A stretch of 40,124 nucleotides of DNA, from positions 10,528-50,651 of the IMG/VR virus record IMGVR_UViG_3300029319_000085. One strand, 5' to 3'. Positions 8,097 through 17,059 of the stretch are shown piece after piece; positions within the stretch are counted from its first letter, which is position 1, and each line of letters starts with the position of its first letter. The stretch comes from a virus. The position numbers and the translations under genes are program-made. The notes beneath the pieces were generated by a model that saw only the letters and a program-made list of their open reading frames with translations, had not been told where the DNA came from and made no database searches.

Positions 8097-10877
8097 CTAC
8101 CTCGGGGTCAAGTCAAAACGTTCGTTCATTATATTAACTACAACCTCACCCAATATTCTGTCATTTACTTTGAGTTCAATTGTTTTTTCTTGTCCGTCAC
8201 CGCCGCCGCCAGTCATAGCGTCTGCCATAGCGTTAAGTGCTGGCACGTTGGCCGTTGTAGAGGCAACACCCACATCAACAATCCTTCTAGATATTTGTGT
8301 GAAATTTTGGATACCCTCTGCGCTGACCTTAGTACCTACTTCAATTGTGTCTTGCAGAGCTTCGAGCCCACCTCTGCCCAATGTCAATATCAAAGCACCA
8401 GCGCCAATAGCTGCAAGGGCGGTGCCGAGAACTGCGGCTGCGACGCCGAGTCCCGCTGCGCCAAATGGGTTCGACAAGGCTAACGCTATACCCATAAGCG
8501 AAAGCATAAGCGTATTCAGTGACAAACTAAGTAAATAAATAGATCCTGCCATAATACCCAAAGCAGCAGCAGAGGCCAGAATGACCTCGGGTCGTATCAT
8601 TTGCATTTTCTCAACAAACATCCCAAGACCGATTGACGCAACACCCATTCCTAGGCCAATTCCAACGGCTGCCGCTCCGAGTGATGCTAAGCCGCCAACA
8701 GTGGCTGGCAGAAGTCCAGTCAACATCAACTTACCTATAACAAGCGTAAAGCCAATTAAGGCCGCTCCAAAGGCAAGTAGTGCAACTGATACAGCCAAGA
8801 TCTGTCCTGCTGACATATTCTCAAATGCTTTTACAAAGTATGACATTCCAAAAGCCGCAAGGCCAATACCTAAGCCCACTAGAGCTATGGCACCACCGAG
8901 TGCAAGCATCTGAGGCGCACTGACAGCAGCGACTTGACCCATAATGGCGGTCGCTATGGAGCCTCTTGTCTTTGCTTTTGTTTGTAGATCGGTCGCAACT
9001 GCATCTTTAGTCTTTAGCGGGATAAGTGCTGATGTTTCACCAACCTCTTTTGATCTGAAGAAGGACGCTACGGCCGATAATCCGTTGCCTACTTTTTTCC
9101 TCGTGTTTGATATTGCGGCTGCTGCATTTTCTTTATTTGATAAAGCGATTCCAGCAGATTTAAGTCCGTTACCGACAGCGAAGAGGGCATTTCTTGTTTT
9201 TTGTAGCCCAACTAAAGCGTTTTGTTGTACTGCCCCTATCTTTTCGACAGCGATTAGAGCCGATGAGACCTTAGCAAAAGTCATCACAAGCCCAATAATT
9301 GTGGTAAACCCAGCTATGAGCATCGGCATTGGACCCGCAGTTAAAATATCAGCAATTCCTGCCAAAAAGCTAAAGAACGGACCAAACGCTTGTATCAGCC
9401 TATCACCAAGAACCGCTAATTTTTGCTGGATGGCTGTTAATCTTTCGGCACGCTTCGCAGCCTCCTCTTGATCCTTTTGATATTGTTGATACTTGATTGG
9501 ATCACCAAAAATCTTGGCTGCCATATCAACATCAACACCCATCATTTCCGCTACTGCTTGTTTTTGACGCCGGTCCATCTGTTCAAAGTTTTGCCCAGAC
9601 TGTTTGAACTCTTGTTGCAACAGTGCGACTCTCTCTGCGTGAGTTTTGCCAAGCATTTCAACAGAGTTTATTTGTAGCCCTAATTGAGCGTTTAGTTTCC
9701 CAGCTAAGTCAGACGCACCCTCAAAAGTATCAAAAGCCTCACCAATAGCAAAGGCTTCTTCAACACCAATTCCAATCTCTCTGGCTTTAGTTGCTAGCTT
9801 TTCAAACTCAGCAACACCAGCCTTGCCAAATCTTGCTAATTTGGGACCAAGTTTGCCAAAGTCCTCAACGACTTGGCCAGTCGGAAGTCGAAGCTTTTGA
9901 GCTAGCTGGTCAAAACCCTCAAGCGACTGATTTATGGCATCACCCTGCATACCCATTGAACGATTTAAAATATCTACAGCTTTGGCGGAAGCTTCACTCG
10001 CTACACCTAGTCGCTCCATCGTTAGAACTGTGTCTGCCAACTGCTGTTGCGCAGCGTCGTCCATAGCGATAAATCCGGAAAACCCTGTGCTAAGTGCTGT
10101 TATGGCTTTAGCAGCTTCCTCTGTTGATATACCCAAAGAAGCGTTCGCTGACACTAGGTTTGACTGCATCTGAACGGCTCTTTCAGAAAGTCCCGTGTTG
10201 CGCTGCAAATCAACAGCTTGTTGCTGGAAAGTTAAGCCCATTTTAGTAAATGAGCCGATCATTGCGAAGCCACCCTGACTAAAATTAAGCGCTTCTGCAC
10301 CAGCAGCCGACAAAGCCGACGTCAGCGAGTTAATAGCTAGACCAGCAAGCTCCTCGTCTGAGGTCATCCTCGTTAAGAGGAAGCTACGCTTGGCAAGGCG
10401 GCCAGTGTTGTCTAGTAGCTTTGCGTTTTGCTCAACAAGATTCTCGGCTGTGGTCCTAACAGCACCGGATATCTTTTTGGCGAGAGGGTCTTGGGCGAGG
10501 AGTTCTTCTCGGCGTTCCTCGATTTGCTTGATCTGAATCTCTAAGGTCTTAGCTAAAACTGTGTTGCCTTCAGCCTGAGCTTTGACTAACTCGTTTTGTG
10601 AGGAGACTAAGGACCTTGTAAGTCCTGTATATTCTGCTGTCTCTGCGTTAACGTTTTCAAACGCTGCAAGCTGATCTCTTAGGACATCAACAATTTCCTG
10701 AAACTGTCTACGGGAAACTTTGCCCGCCTTAGCTAGTGCTTCTTGAGTAGCAGCAGCCGCTTCAGCAGCATCGGCCTGATCCCTTAGGGCATCAGTATTC
10801 TCTTTAACTGCTTCAGTATTTTCTTCTGTAGCTTCAGATCGTTTTTTAATTTCTTCTGGATCGTCACCGTTTGCCAT
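8097..10877 (-). CDS. 29-like: Tail tape measure protein
   Basis: A tape measure protein sets tail length and is ejected through the tube. This 926-aa protein has the expected build: an Ala/Glu-rich coiled-coil N-terminal third (residues 1-160), a helical middle, and several hydrophobic stretches at about 510-540, 640-675, 690-760 and 770-840, rich in Ala, Gly and Leu. The C terminus returns to polar sequence. T4 gp29 is 590 aa, so a longer tail or a larger tape protein is possible. It lies between the gp26-like/112-aa pair and the 266-aa tube-end candidate, as in T4. The start is ATG with an AGGAGC-type site. Confidence 0.88.
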   Translation of the reverse strand: MANGDDPEEIKKRSEATEENTEAVKENTDALRDQADAAEAAAATQEALAKAGKVSRRQFQEIVDVLRDQLAAFENVNAETAEYTGLTRSLVSSQNELVKAQAEGNTVLAKTLEIQIKQIEERREELLAQDPLAKKISGAVRTTAENLVEQNAKLLDNTGRLAKRSFLLTRMTSDEELAGLAINSLTSALSAAGAEALNFSQGGFAMIGSFTKMGLTFQQQAVDLQRNTGLSERAVQMQSNLVSANASLGISTEEAAKAITALSTGFSGFIAMDDAAQQQLADTVLTMERLGVASEASAKAVDILNRSMGMQGDAINQSLEGFDQLAQKLRLPTGQVVEDFGKLGPKLARFGKAGVAEFEKLATKAREIGIGVEEAFAIGEAFDTFEGASDLAGKLNAQLGLQINSVEMLGKTHAERVALLQQEFKQSGQNFEQMDRRQKQAVAEMMGVDVDMAAKIFGDPIKYQQYQKDQEEAAKRAERLTAIQQKLAVLGDRLIQAFGPFFSFLAGIADILTAGPMPMLIAGFTTIIGLVMTFAKVSSALIAVEKIGAVQQNALVGLQKTRNALFAVGNGLKSAGIALSNKENAAAAISNTRKKVGNGLSAVASFFRSKEVGETSALIPLKTKDAVATDLQTKAKTRGSIATAIMGQVAAVSAPQMLALGGAIALVGLGIGLAAFGMSYFVKAFENMSAGQILAVSVALLAFGAALIGFTLVIGKLMLTGLLPATVGGLASLGAAAVGIGLGMGVASIGLGMFVEKMQMIRPEVILASAAALGIMAGSIYLLSLSLNTLMLSLMGIALALSNPFGAAGLGVAAAVLGTALAAIGAGALILTLGRGGLEALQDTIEVGTKVSAEGIQNFTQISRRIVDVGVASTTANVPALNAMADAMTGGGGDGQEKTIELKVNDRILGEVVVNIMNERFDLTPR

Positions 10878-10886
10878 TTAAAGCTC

Positions 10887-11225
10887 CTACGGATTCTTGA
10901 TAGGCCAGTTAATCTTTGCCTCTCGCTCGAATCTCTTTATAGCAACATCAAGCTTAGATTTTTGCTTGTAGGTCATTGGATCATCCAGACCGTATTTCTT
11001 GATATAGTCCATATATCTTTTTTCGTTTACCAACGCATCGGTAAATCTTGTGACTTCAATACGGTTGCCCCGCACCTTAACAGGGATGCGTCTTCCTTTA
11101 TACATCTTGGAGAGCAAATACTCTATCCAAGCTGCGAAAACGTGAAGTATGTTTTCATTCAGTTCGCCCTTACGGGCAGCACCCAAATCAAATACCATAT
11201 CTTTCAGTTGATCTTCATTAAGCAC
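10887..11225 (-). CDS. Conserved phage protein next to tape measure, 112 aa
   Basis: A small, highly charged helical protein with blocks such as MVFDLGAARKGELNEN (residues 10-25) and EKRYMDYIKKYGLDDPMTYK (68-87). I recall similar short proteins beside tail genes in other marine phages but cannot assign a function. Its place between the gp26-type gene and the tape measure gene is where tail assembly chaperones are often found, so that role is possible. The start is GTG, with GAGG eight bases upstream, and a copy of the CTAYTTAYW element lies 31 bases before it. Confidence 0.7.
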   Translation of the reverse strand: MLNEDQLKDMVFDLGAARKGELNENILHVFAAWIEYLLSKMYKGRRIPVKVRGNRIEVTRFTDALVNEKRYMDYIKKYGLDDPMTYKQKSKLDVAIKRFEREAKINWPIKNP

Positions 11226-11249
11226 AGGTATACCTCAGCAATATAGACG

Positions 11250-11274
11250 TTTGCTTAGTAAGTAGGTTGCAAAC
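11250..11274 (-). promoter_or_regulatory. CTAYTTAYW element inside an inverted repeat
   Basis: The minus strand carries CTACTTACT (11257-11265), 31 bases upstream of the 112-aa gene start. It lies between the arms of an inverted repeat, GTTTGC and GCAAAC, centred on the element. A similar arrangement (GTTTG/CAAAC) surrounds the copy at 16141. It is a candidate late promoter with a possible operator or stem-loop. Confidence 0.4.
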
Positions 11275-11291
11275 AACTATTTTAATGATAT

Positions 11292-11555
11292 TTAGCGACT
11301 GCGAGATTTAGCCTTTCTCATAGCATCTTCGTGTTGTTTCGCTTCTCTTTCTTTTTGATCTACCAACCTTTTAATAAACCATCTTCGCAAAATAATAGGA
11401 AGATTGTAAGCCTCAAAAAAGCTCCAACCACCATAATACTTTAGATTAAAGAATTCTTCGTAGATTGATTCAGCGTATTCGTCACTTAGGCCAAAAAAAG
11501 TCGGCAGTAAGCGGCACCTCCAGGGCCGCCGTATGTCCACAGTTGGTACACTCAA
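11292..11555 (-). CDS. Out-of-frame C-terminal extension of gp26-like protein (frameshift product)
   Basis: This frame overlaps the end of the gp26-like gene and continues 190 bases beyond its stop. The 66 residues after the overlap (GLSDEYAESIYEEFF, then GGWSFFEAYNLPIILRRWFI, then a charged tail) look like a real conserved helical domain of the kind seen in phage tail assembly proteins. It has no ATG; the only upstream starts are TTG and GTG inside the zinc-binding codons of gp26, without a Shine-Dalgarno sequence. A run of seven T's on the minus strand (11493-11499) lies just before the gp26 stop, and a +1 or -2 slip on TTT codons there joins the two frames. A programmed frameshift product is therefore the best reading. 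A separate gene with a weak start, or a homopolymer error in the sequence, are the alternatives. Confidence 0.6.
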   Translation of the reverse strand: MSVPTVDIRRPWRCRLLPTFFGLSDEYAESIYEEFFNLKYYGGWSFFEAYNLPIILRRWFIKRLVDQKEREAKQHEDAMRKAKSRSR

Positions 11556-12348
11556 ACGTTGATGTCATATCAACATCGGGAGTAATCCTACCCATTACGT
11601 TCCTAATGTGTCTAGAATCCCTGGCAGGCATCGAGCTAATAAACTGTAGTTTTGTGATCGGATCATCATTACCATTAACCGAGACAATCATCAATGCTAA
11701 CTGTGTAGTCAGAGTATTTGATGCTTGGTTTGTACGGTCCTTTCGCATAGCATTTTTTGTGACAACAGCCTCATCCTTACCGTTAAGCATACGGCACTCG
11801 ACCGTCACTTTTGACATCGGAAGTGTTAGTCTAAATGTATTGTTCTCAGTAAACTCTACGTCTTCCTCTTCAATGCCAGCTTCAAAGTCATTGTGCCCTA
11901 GTTCTTCTAAGTCAAACTCATGCTCTGAAGTCTCGCCACATGCTGGGCAAGTTACTCTTGTGATATAATCCGAGCCATATCCTGTCGTGCGAGCCGTTAC
12001 AAGTATAGCGTTTTTATCGCCAACTAGTAAGTCGTCAAGATTAATCTTTTTGTCCACAATTAAGTTCTTCAAGACACGATCAACGGCGATGCCCTTTTTA
12101 AGAAGCGACCGATCAGTGAGGATATCCTCTTCTTTGGCGGTCATGAACTTAATCTCGACTGTTTCAGCATTATGTAGAGGATGGCCAGGTGGATAGAATT
12201 TACCCTTACTTGGCAACTCTACAAACTCTGTGGGCACTGCCCAATTAAATTGTGCTGCTGGCGCAGATGCAGCAACAGCCGAAGTTCCCTCGTCCTCTGG
12301 AGTTGGGATACCCTCGGCTGCTTGGAAGCGTCCTTCATTTCTGCTCAT
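11482..12348 (-). CDS. 26: Baseplate hub assembly protein, T4 gp26/gp51-like
   Basis: The core matches the T4 baseplate family: FVELPSKGKFYPPGHPLHNA (about residues 42-61), EIKFMTAKEEDILTDRSLLK (65-84), a basic segment and a C terminus ending in FFWPK. Two CxxC pairs, C134/C137 and C267/C270, would form a zinc ribbon. T4 gp26 acts in assembly of the baseplate hub. At 288 aa it is longer than T4 gp26 (208). The N-terminal 35 residues are low-complexity (Ala, Glu, Pro). The stop lies 8 bases after a T7 run, at which a slip could extend the protein by about 66 residues. It sits between tail tube and tape measure genes. The start is ATG. Confidence 0.8.
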   Translation of the reverse strand: MSRNEGRFQAAEGIPTPEDEGTSAVAASAPAAQFNWAVPTEFVELPSKGKFYPPGHPLHNAETVEIKFMTAKEEDILTDRSLLKKGIAVDRVLKNLIVDKKINLDDLLVGDKNAILVTARTTGYGSDYITRVTCPACGETSEHEFDLEELGHNDFEAGIEEEDVEFTENNTFRLTLPMSKVTVECRMLNGKDEAVVTKNAMRKDRTNQASNTLTTQLALMIVSVNGNDDPITKLQFISSMPARDSRHIRNVMGRITPDVDMTSTFECTNCGHTAALEVPLTADFFWPK

Positions 12349-12382
12349 ATGTTAAAACCTTTCTTTTGTAACTGCTAGATGA

Positions 12383-12949
12383 TTATTCTGGCTTGGGCGA
12401 TGTAGCAACGCCTGGGAAGCCTATTTCTCTCTCTGCCCAGTCAAAAGCAACTTCAATGGTCAGTTCGAGCATTTCATCCGAAGTATAGTCTAGACTACCA
12501 CCATAATCCACACTTGTTAAGAATGCGTTTTTAAGATTCCATTTTTCAATTGTTTTTCCGTTGCCATCAAGCAGTTCGATTGATGGATTAGGCATGCGAC
12601 CGGGTTTGCCAAATCCATTCTTGCTAAGAGAGCTTGTCCGAGCTTGAGGCTCATTTGGGAAAACATAGCCGGCTTTGCGAATCAAATTATAGAGAACATC
12701 TGTTGGATCGTCAGGTCCTGAGGAGGGGGCCACGAGCGTCACACTGATGGGGTCCCAAGTCAAGCGCCCTGGGAACTTAAGGTTATAGTCAAAATAACTG
12801 TGTTCAATAGTGCTAATATTAGCTTTTGGCATTGTTGCCGTTTTGACAAAGTATTCTTGAAGAACGGTGGTTCCATCACCACCTAACCTAAACTTGTACC
12901 TAAACCGTCTTTTCGGATCAACTGTAGCTTTTGCCCATTCGATTGCCAT
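12383..12949 (-). CDS. 19: Tail tube protein, T4 gp19-like
   Basis: This forms the inner tube of the contractile tail. At 188 aa it is close to T4 gp19 (163). Recognisable family features are an N-terminal FRYKFRLGG followed by YFVKTATMPKANISTIEH (about residues 34-51), the typical 'v...s.P...f.....y.g...k..g' opening of tube subunits, then KFPGRLTWDPISVTLV (59-74), and a C-terminal block YTSDEMLELTIEVAFDWAE. It follows the sheath gene, as in T4 (18 then 19), with a GGGAG site before the ATG. Confidence 0.92.
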   Translation of the reverse strand: MAIEWAKATVDPKRRFRYKFRLGGDGTTVLQEYFVKTATMPKANISTIEHSYFDYNLKFPGRLTWDPISVTLVAPSSGPDDPTDVLYNLIRKAGYVFPNEPQARTSSLSKNGFGKPGRMPNPSIELLDGNGKTIEKWNLKNAFLTSVDYGGSLDYTSDEMLELTIEVAFDWAEREIGFPGVATSPKPE

Positions 12950-12994
12950 TTTTCAATATTCTCCCTTATAATATCTAGTTGTGAAACTTATTTT

Positions 12995-15900
12995 TTAGTC
13001 CTCAAAACTCGCTCCGCTGTTAGTAACCACGAAGTCGATAGCAAAGAACTCAACAGCACGAGTTGGCTTGACAAGCAACTTAGCGTAGATGATATTTTGG
13101 TCAACTAAGTCCGGTGTCGTTGTTGTTTCGTCTAGAACAAGTCTAAACTCTTCAATACCAAATCTTGCTTTCACATCATCCAAGACACTTGTTGCGTCAG
13201 CTTTGAATTTGTTCCAAGTCGTTTGGACGTTAGGATCAAACAAGAGCCTTGAAGCGATGAATGAAATTTCTCTCTTCAAGTAGATCATCAAACGGCGGAC
13301 GTTGATGCGATCAAGAGCCGAGCGGGTTTGCTGGAGTGTCTTTTGTCCAAAGATGACAATACCTTCAGCAGGGAACTTGGCAATCGGGTTGATATTTGCT
13401 TCGTAAAGATCATCACGTTGATCTTGCGTATACTTTCTCGAAACATCAAGGACTGGAATTCCAGCAGCACCCTCAGTCAGTCCACCCCTGGTAAACCCAG
13501 CAGGTGCGAACCAAGGCCCTTGCCTGTTGTCAGTTGTAGAAAGCACACCCAATGCAGCAACCGATGGCGGCACCCAAAGAGTTCTTTGGGAGATCGAGTC
13601 TCTAATGCGTAGCCAAGGAGCGTATGCTGCACCGTAACTGTTGTTAAGATTTCTATCTTTAAGAGCATCGACAGCCTGAGTCACTGTTGCTGCGTTTCTT
13701 GCGGAGACGCTTTCAGTATTCTCGGTCGATGGAGTATAGATGTTATCAACATCGATAATCGCTAATGCGTCAGCACGCTCTTCAACCGTATCAAGAAGAT
13801 GTTCGGTCACATTGTTCTGGATAATACCAGGCAATGTGATAACATTGTATTGTGCGTCCTCAGGATCAGAGACAATATTGATTGCTCTGCGCAGAGTGTG
13901 CAACTGATACGATGCCTTCTCATCCGTGGCCGTGCTAAATGCGGTGTTACGGAAAGGATCTTTCTCTGTAACATCAAATCCTTCAAAGCCACCGTGGAGA
14001 ACCGTAGTGAATCGATCCAATCCAGCGTTAAGCGCCGAAGAGTATGAAGCATTGAGCCTTGTGAAACTCATAGCAGTGTTGGTTTGCTTAATTGCCCCAG
14101 AAACATACTCAAACCCTTCAGCGGCAGTGCCCGACAACTCATCCAAAGAGAAGTGCCAAGAGATAACCAAAGGATCTTGCGACGCACGGTCCTGATTCGG
14201 ACTTTCTTTCAAGTCGTGATCCGTGCTAGCAGGGTTGGACTGAAGTCCATTCACTCTTGGCTTAAGCATATCAAGGATGCTTTGATTAAATTTAACATCT
14301 CTTGAATTATTGCCGGTCCAAGCTCCCCAGTATGTGTATTCAAGGTTCTTTGGCGAGCCCCAACTGTCCTGCTTACGCAAAGGCACAGACGGGAACACGC
14401 AGGAGGCCGTTAGACCTTGCTGTCCGCCTAATCCACCAAGAATACCTGGTGTGGCGTCAGTGCCTACAGCACCAGAGAAGCCACCAATTGTACCAAATCT
14501 GGCGGCTTGTCCACCGTCAACCATACTGGCAACTGCGCCTCTAGAAGCACTAAGCCCGTTGGTACCAATTACTCCATTACCTGTGCCCGAGACGGAAACA
14601 AGTCCGCCAGAGCCGCTAATAATCGACACAGATCGATATGTCAGCGGGCCAAAGACACCAAATGGCAGCATTTGTGGGTCAGTAACACCAGCATCAACAT
14701 CATCGTCCATCTCTACACGAATGAATTTCGACCTATTTGGGTACTGTCCGTACATTCTATTTCTTTTTTCCGTTGTGTCGTACTCAACGAACTTATCACC
14801 GATCTTTTTAGCGAGATAGTTAGGAGATGCAGGATCTAAATCACAGTTATCATACCGCTCAAGTATAATTGGCTTATTATCGCTGTCCATCAGGTCTCTA
14901 ACTACGACGCTAAATGTTCCGTATTTCTCAAAGTCACCTCTTGGTGCCTTAATCTTTTCAATCGAGATCTTAACTGTGTTCTGCACCCAGTCACCAGGAG
15001 TAAGAGACTCAAAGCGGAAAAGCTTTTGCTGAGCCAAGGCGTCATACGACGAAGTGGTCGTTGTATCCGTCGGATGACTCAGTGCCTGACAGAAGTAAAA
15101 TCCTGTTGTGGACTTCTGCGCACCAAACTGGAAGTCGTTATGATCTTCTGACACAGTTTCCTGGTTGCGCAAAGGCAAAATAGCTGCCCAAGCGGTAGCA
15201 GTGGTAACTGCGGCGTTTCCGAGAGTACTCGAAGCCACCAACTCACCTATTGTTGCCTGTGATCTTGGGAAAAGGCTTTGTTCATATGTTTCACCAAGCC
15301 AGAAAGCTCCACCTTGGCTAGCCGTTGCTGTTGATCTACGAGTAATGGCTGTATTAGTCACCGTAGGATTAGTATTCAACACCTTGCGGATGAAGTTGTT
15401 TTTATCTTTGTTCAAACTAACAGTAACTCTCTCTCTTGAAGCAAAAGTACCATCTTTGGTGATCAAAAGATCAATATCGCCGTTAGTGTTTGTCTTATAC
15501 AGTTCGCTAACCGAAGCTGTGATCTCGGCGTCGGCTCTCGTACCAGAGAGCATAACACGACCGCCTGTGCAGTAAAACACAGCAGCCAAAGCACCAGTCA
15601 CTACTGCGCCCTGGTTGTTGTCTGCGGCATTACTTTGGTTAAGAACCCCCGACGGCCACAAAAAGAGTCCGAAAGCACCACCATTTGCAGGTGTATCGTC
15701 AAGAGTACCGGCTTTCCAGCCTGCTTCGCCACCTGAAGTCTTGTTGGGGTCTTCAACACCAACTGTTCTCATGAACGTGATTGGCGAGGAATTTCTCAAC
15801 CAAGCTTGGGCAGCATAAGGACCATAAGTCGGCCCCATTGTGTTACCATATCTTGAAATATCGCCGGTTTCGTTACCGGGCTGTGGTGCGCCAAAAAGGT

Positions 15901-16078
15901 CTACAAACTCAGAGAACGAATCCACTGTAACTGGTTCCATTGCTGGACCTTTGCGTGCTCTACCAATAACCAATGGTCCAACTGATGCCGGAGTGGCAGG
16001 CAGTTGGCTGTTGTCTATCTCATCAACAAATACGCCTGGAGAAATAAACTTAAACTTTCTTGTGGGATTATCCGCCAT
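12995..16078 (-). CDS. 18: Tail sheath protein, T4 gp18-like, extended
   Basis: The contractile outer tail protein. The N terminus, FISPGVFVDEIDNSQLP (about residues 11-27), is the typical sheath opening (sPGV...E.d.s). The C-terminal domain, GIVIFGQKTLQQ, then RINVRRLMIYLKREISFIA and the closing strand-rich 100 residues, matches the conserved sheath end that forms the inter-subunit mesh. At 1027 aa it is well above T4 gp18 (659). The extra length lies in the middle and includes a Gly/Ser-rich low-complexity stretch at about residues 490-556. Such insertions usually form surface domains on the sheath. A CTATTTATT element lies 62 bases upstream. The start is ATG after a GAGGAGA site. Confidence 0.93.
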   Translation of the reverse strand: MADNPTRKFKFISPGVFVDEIDNSQLPATPASVGPLVIGRARKGPAMEPVTVDSFSEFVDLFGAPQPGNETGDISRYGNTMGPTYGPYAAQAWLRNSSPITFMRTVGVEDPNKTSGGEAGWKAGTLDDTPANGGAFGLFLWPSGVLNQSNAADNNQGAVVTGALAAVFYCTGGRVMLSGTRADAEITASVSELYKTNTNGDIDLLITKDGTFASRERVTVSLNKDKNNFIRKVLNTNPTVTNTAITRRSTATASQGGAFWLGETYEQSLFPRSQATIGELVASSTLGNAAVTTATAWAAILPLRNQETVSEDHNDFQFGAQKSTTGFYFCQALSHPTDTTTTSSYDALAQQKLFRFESLTPGDWVQNTVKISIEKIKAPRGDFEKYGTFSVVVRDLMDSDNKPIILERYDNCDLDPASPNYLAKKIGDKFVEYDTTEKRNRMYGQYPNRSKFIRVEMDDDVDAGVTDPQMLPFGVFGPLTYRSVSIISGSGGLVSVSGTGNGVIGTNGLSASRGAVASMVDGGQAARFGTIGGFSGAVGTDATPGILGGLGGQQGLTASCVFPSVPLRKQDSWGSPKNLEYTYWGAWTGNNSRDVKFNQSILDMLKPRVNGLQSNPASTDHDLKESPNQDRASQDPLVISWHFSLDELSGTAAEGFEYVSGAIKQTNTAMSFTRLNASYSSALNAGLDRFTTVLHGGFEGFDVTEKDPFRNTAFSTATDEKASYQLHTLRRAINIVSDPEDAQYNVITLPGIIQNNVTEHLLDTVEERADALAIIDVDNIYTPSTENTESVSARNAATVTQAVDALKDRNLNNSYGAAYAPWLRIRDSISQRTLWVPPSVAALGVLSTTDNRQGPWFAPAGFTRGGLTEGAAGIPVLDVSRKYTQDQRDDLYEANINPIAKFPAEGIVIFGQKTLQQTRSALDRINVRRLMIYLKREISFIASRLLFDPNVQTTWNKFKADATSVLDDVKARFGIEEFRLVLDETTTTPDLVDQNIIYAKLLVKPTRAVEFFAIDFVVTNSGASFED

Positions 16079-16130
16079 TTTTCTTTGTTCTCCTCATTAG
16101 CTAACAAATATAAAAGTAACCTTAATGTAG

Positions 16131-16159
16131 GTTTGCTAATAATAAATAGTAAGACAAAC
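16131..16159 (-). promoter_or_regulatory. CTAYTTAYW element inside an inverted repeat, before sheath
   Basis: The minus strand reads CTATTTATT (16141-16149), 62 bases upstream of the sheath start. It is flanked by GTTTG and CAAAC arms, as at 11250-11274. It is a candidate late promoter for the sheath and tube genes. Confidence 0.42.
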
Positions 16160-16162
16160 TTC

Positions 16163-16180
16163 TAAACTCCTTTGAGTTTA
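16163..16180 (-). terminator. Hairpin at the end of the gp15-like gene
   Basis: A perfect 7-bp stem with a 4-base loop (TAAACTC, AAAG, GAGTTTA on the minus strand) includes the stop codon of the gp15-like gene. The following bases (GAAGTTTGTC) hold only a short T-run, so termination would be weak. It separates the neck genes from the sheath promoter element. Confidence 0.35.
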
Positions 16181-17059
16181 TGGTCTGTACTTATCTTTTC
16201 TGTTTGCGTTAAAATCTGGTTCTTCGTCCAGCATTGATCTTTCTCTCGAAAACCTAACTTTGGCTGCACTTTGGCGTTTAACCTTGATGGGAGTGTTTTG
16301 ATTATCCTTATCGCCCACAAGGTATCCTAAAACTTTTAAGCTCAGTGCTGCTGTAAAAATTCTTTCAGTTACATCGAGTCCATCGGCCTTAAAATTTATA
16401 TTGTAGTTTGAATCCAAGAAAGCCTCGTAGCTATTGTTTTCGTGCTCGACAGAGAAAACACTAGGGTCACCCGTATGTGTGTGAAACTTTGATAATATCT
16501 GATTCATCTGAGTCTGGTATTCTGTGACAATATCTATCGTGTATGTCATCTCGACAAAAGTCGGGAAAGGAATGAAAAGGGTCTCATACACAACGTTTTT
16601 GTTTACCCCTGGAAATGTCTGTCTATTTATATTTTGTCCGCCATCAGATTTTCTTATAGCGTTAGCATTCGCAAACTTTGCTGTTGACTCTTGCTCTACA
16701 ACACGGGTAATTGGTATGGCCCCACCTCGATCATAGTAATCAAAAAAGGGTGGGATGTTGACTCCATAAATACCCTTGTTAGCTGGGTTCTGAACGGCTG
16801 AAACTTTGTGTATGGAGATTAGTGGGTATTTTAACGTTCTACCGTTTGGTCTAAGGTCTGGATTGTTCTTTATCTGGTAAGCTCGCTCTGGCAGAGAGTA
16901 AATTACTGGAACCTTTTGCCAGCCTTCATTTGTATCGACAGAAATATTTAATCTCTCGTCCACATATTTGTATACAGCAAAGTCTATATCTTCTATGCTC
17001 GAAGGGGCAAGAGAATACGAAGAACTAGGTTGAACATTTAATGGGGTTCTAATCGGCAT
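16178..17059 (-). CDS. 15: Tail completion/sheath stabiliser protein, T4 gp15-like
   Basis: T4 gp15 closes the end of the tail and docks it to the neck. The same landmarks occur in order: VPVIYSLPERAYQIKNN (about residues 50-66; T4 has VPITYASKEHF), PLISIHKVSAVQN (about 79-91; T4 PRINLHLVDFSYN), and EMTYTIDIVTEYQTQMNQIL (about 169-188; T4 KMIYELSIFTRYEDDMFQIV). The length, 293 aa, is close to T4 gp15 (272). The C terminus is basic. It lies after the gp13- and gp14-like genes and overlaps gp14 by 11 bases, matching the T4 order 13-14-15-18-19. The start is ATG. Confidence 0.85.
   Translation of the reverse strand: MPIRTPLNVQPSSSYSLAPSSIEDIDFAVYKYVDERLNISVDTNEGWQKVPVIYSLPERAYQIKNNPDLRPNGRTLKYPLISIHKVSAVQNPANKGIYGVNIPPFFDYYDRGGAIPITRVVEQESTAKFANANAIRKSDGGQNINRQTFPGVNKNVVYETLFIPFPTFVEMTYTIDIVTEYQTQMNQILSKFHTHTGDPSVFSVEHENNSYEAFLDSNYNINFKADGLDVTERIFTAALSLKVLGYLVGDKDNQNTPIKVKRQSAAKVRFSRERSMLDEEPDFNANRKDKYRP

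Noticed and set aside
8944-9471. Plus-strand open frames opposite the tape measure gene
   Set aside because: They mirror the Ala-rich coding pattern of the tape measure gene and show no domain.
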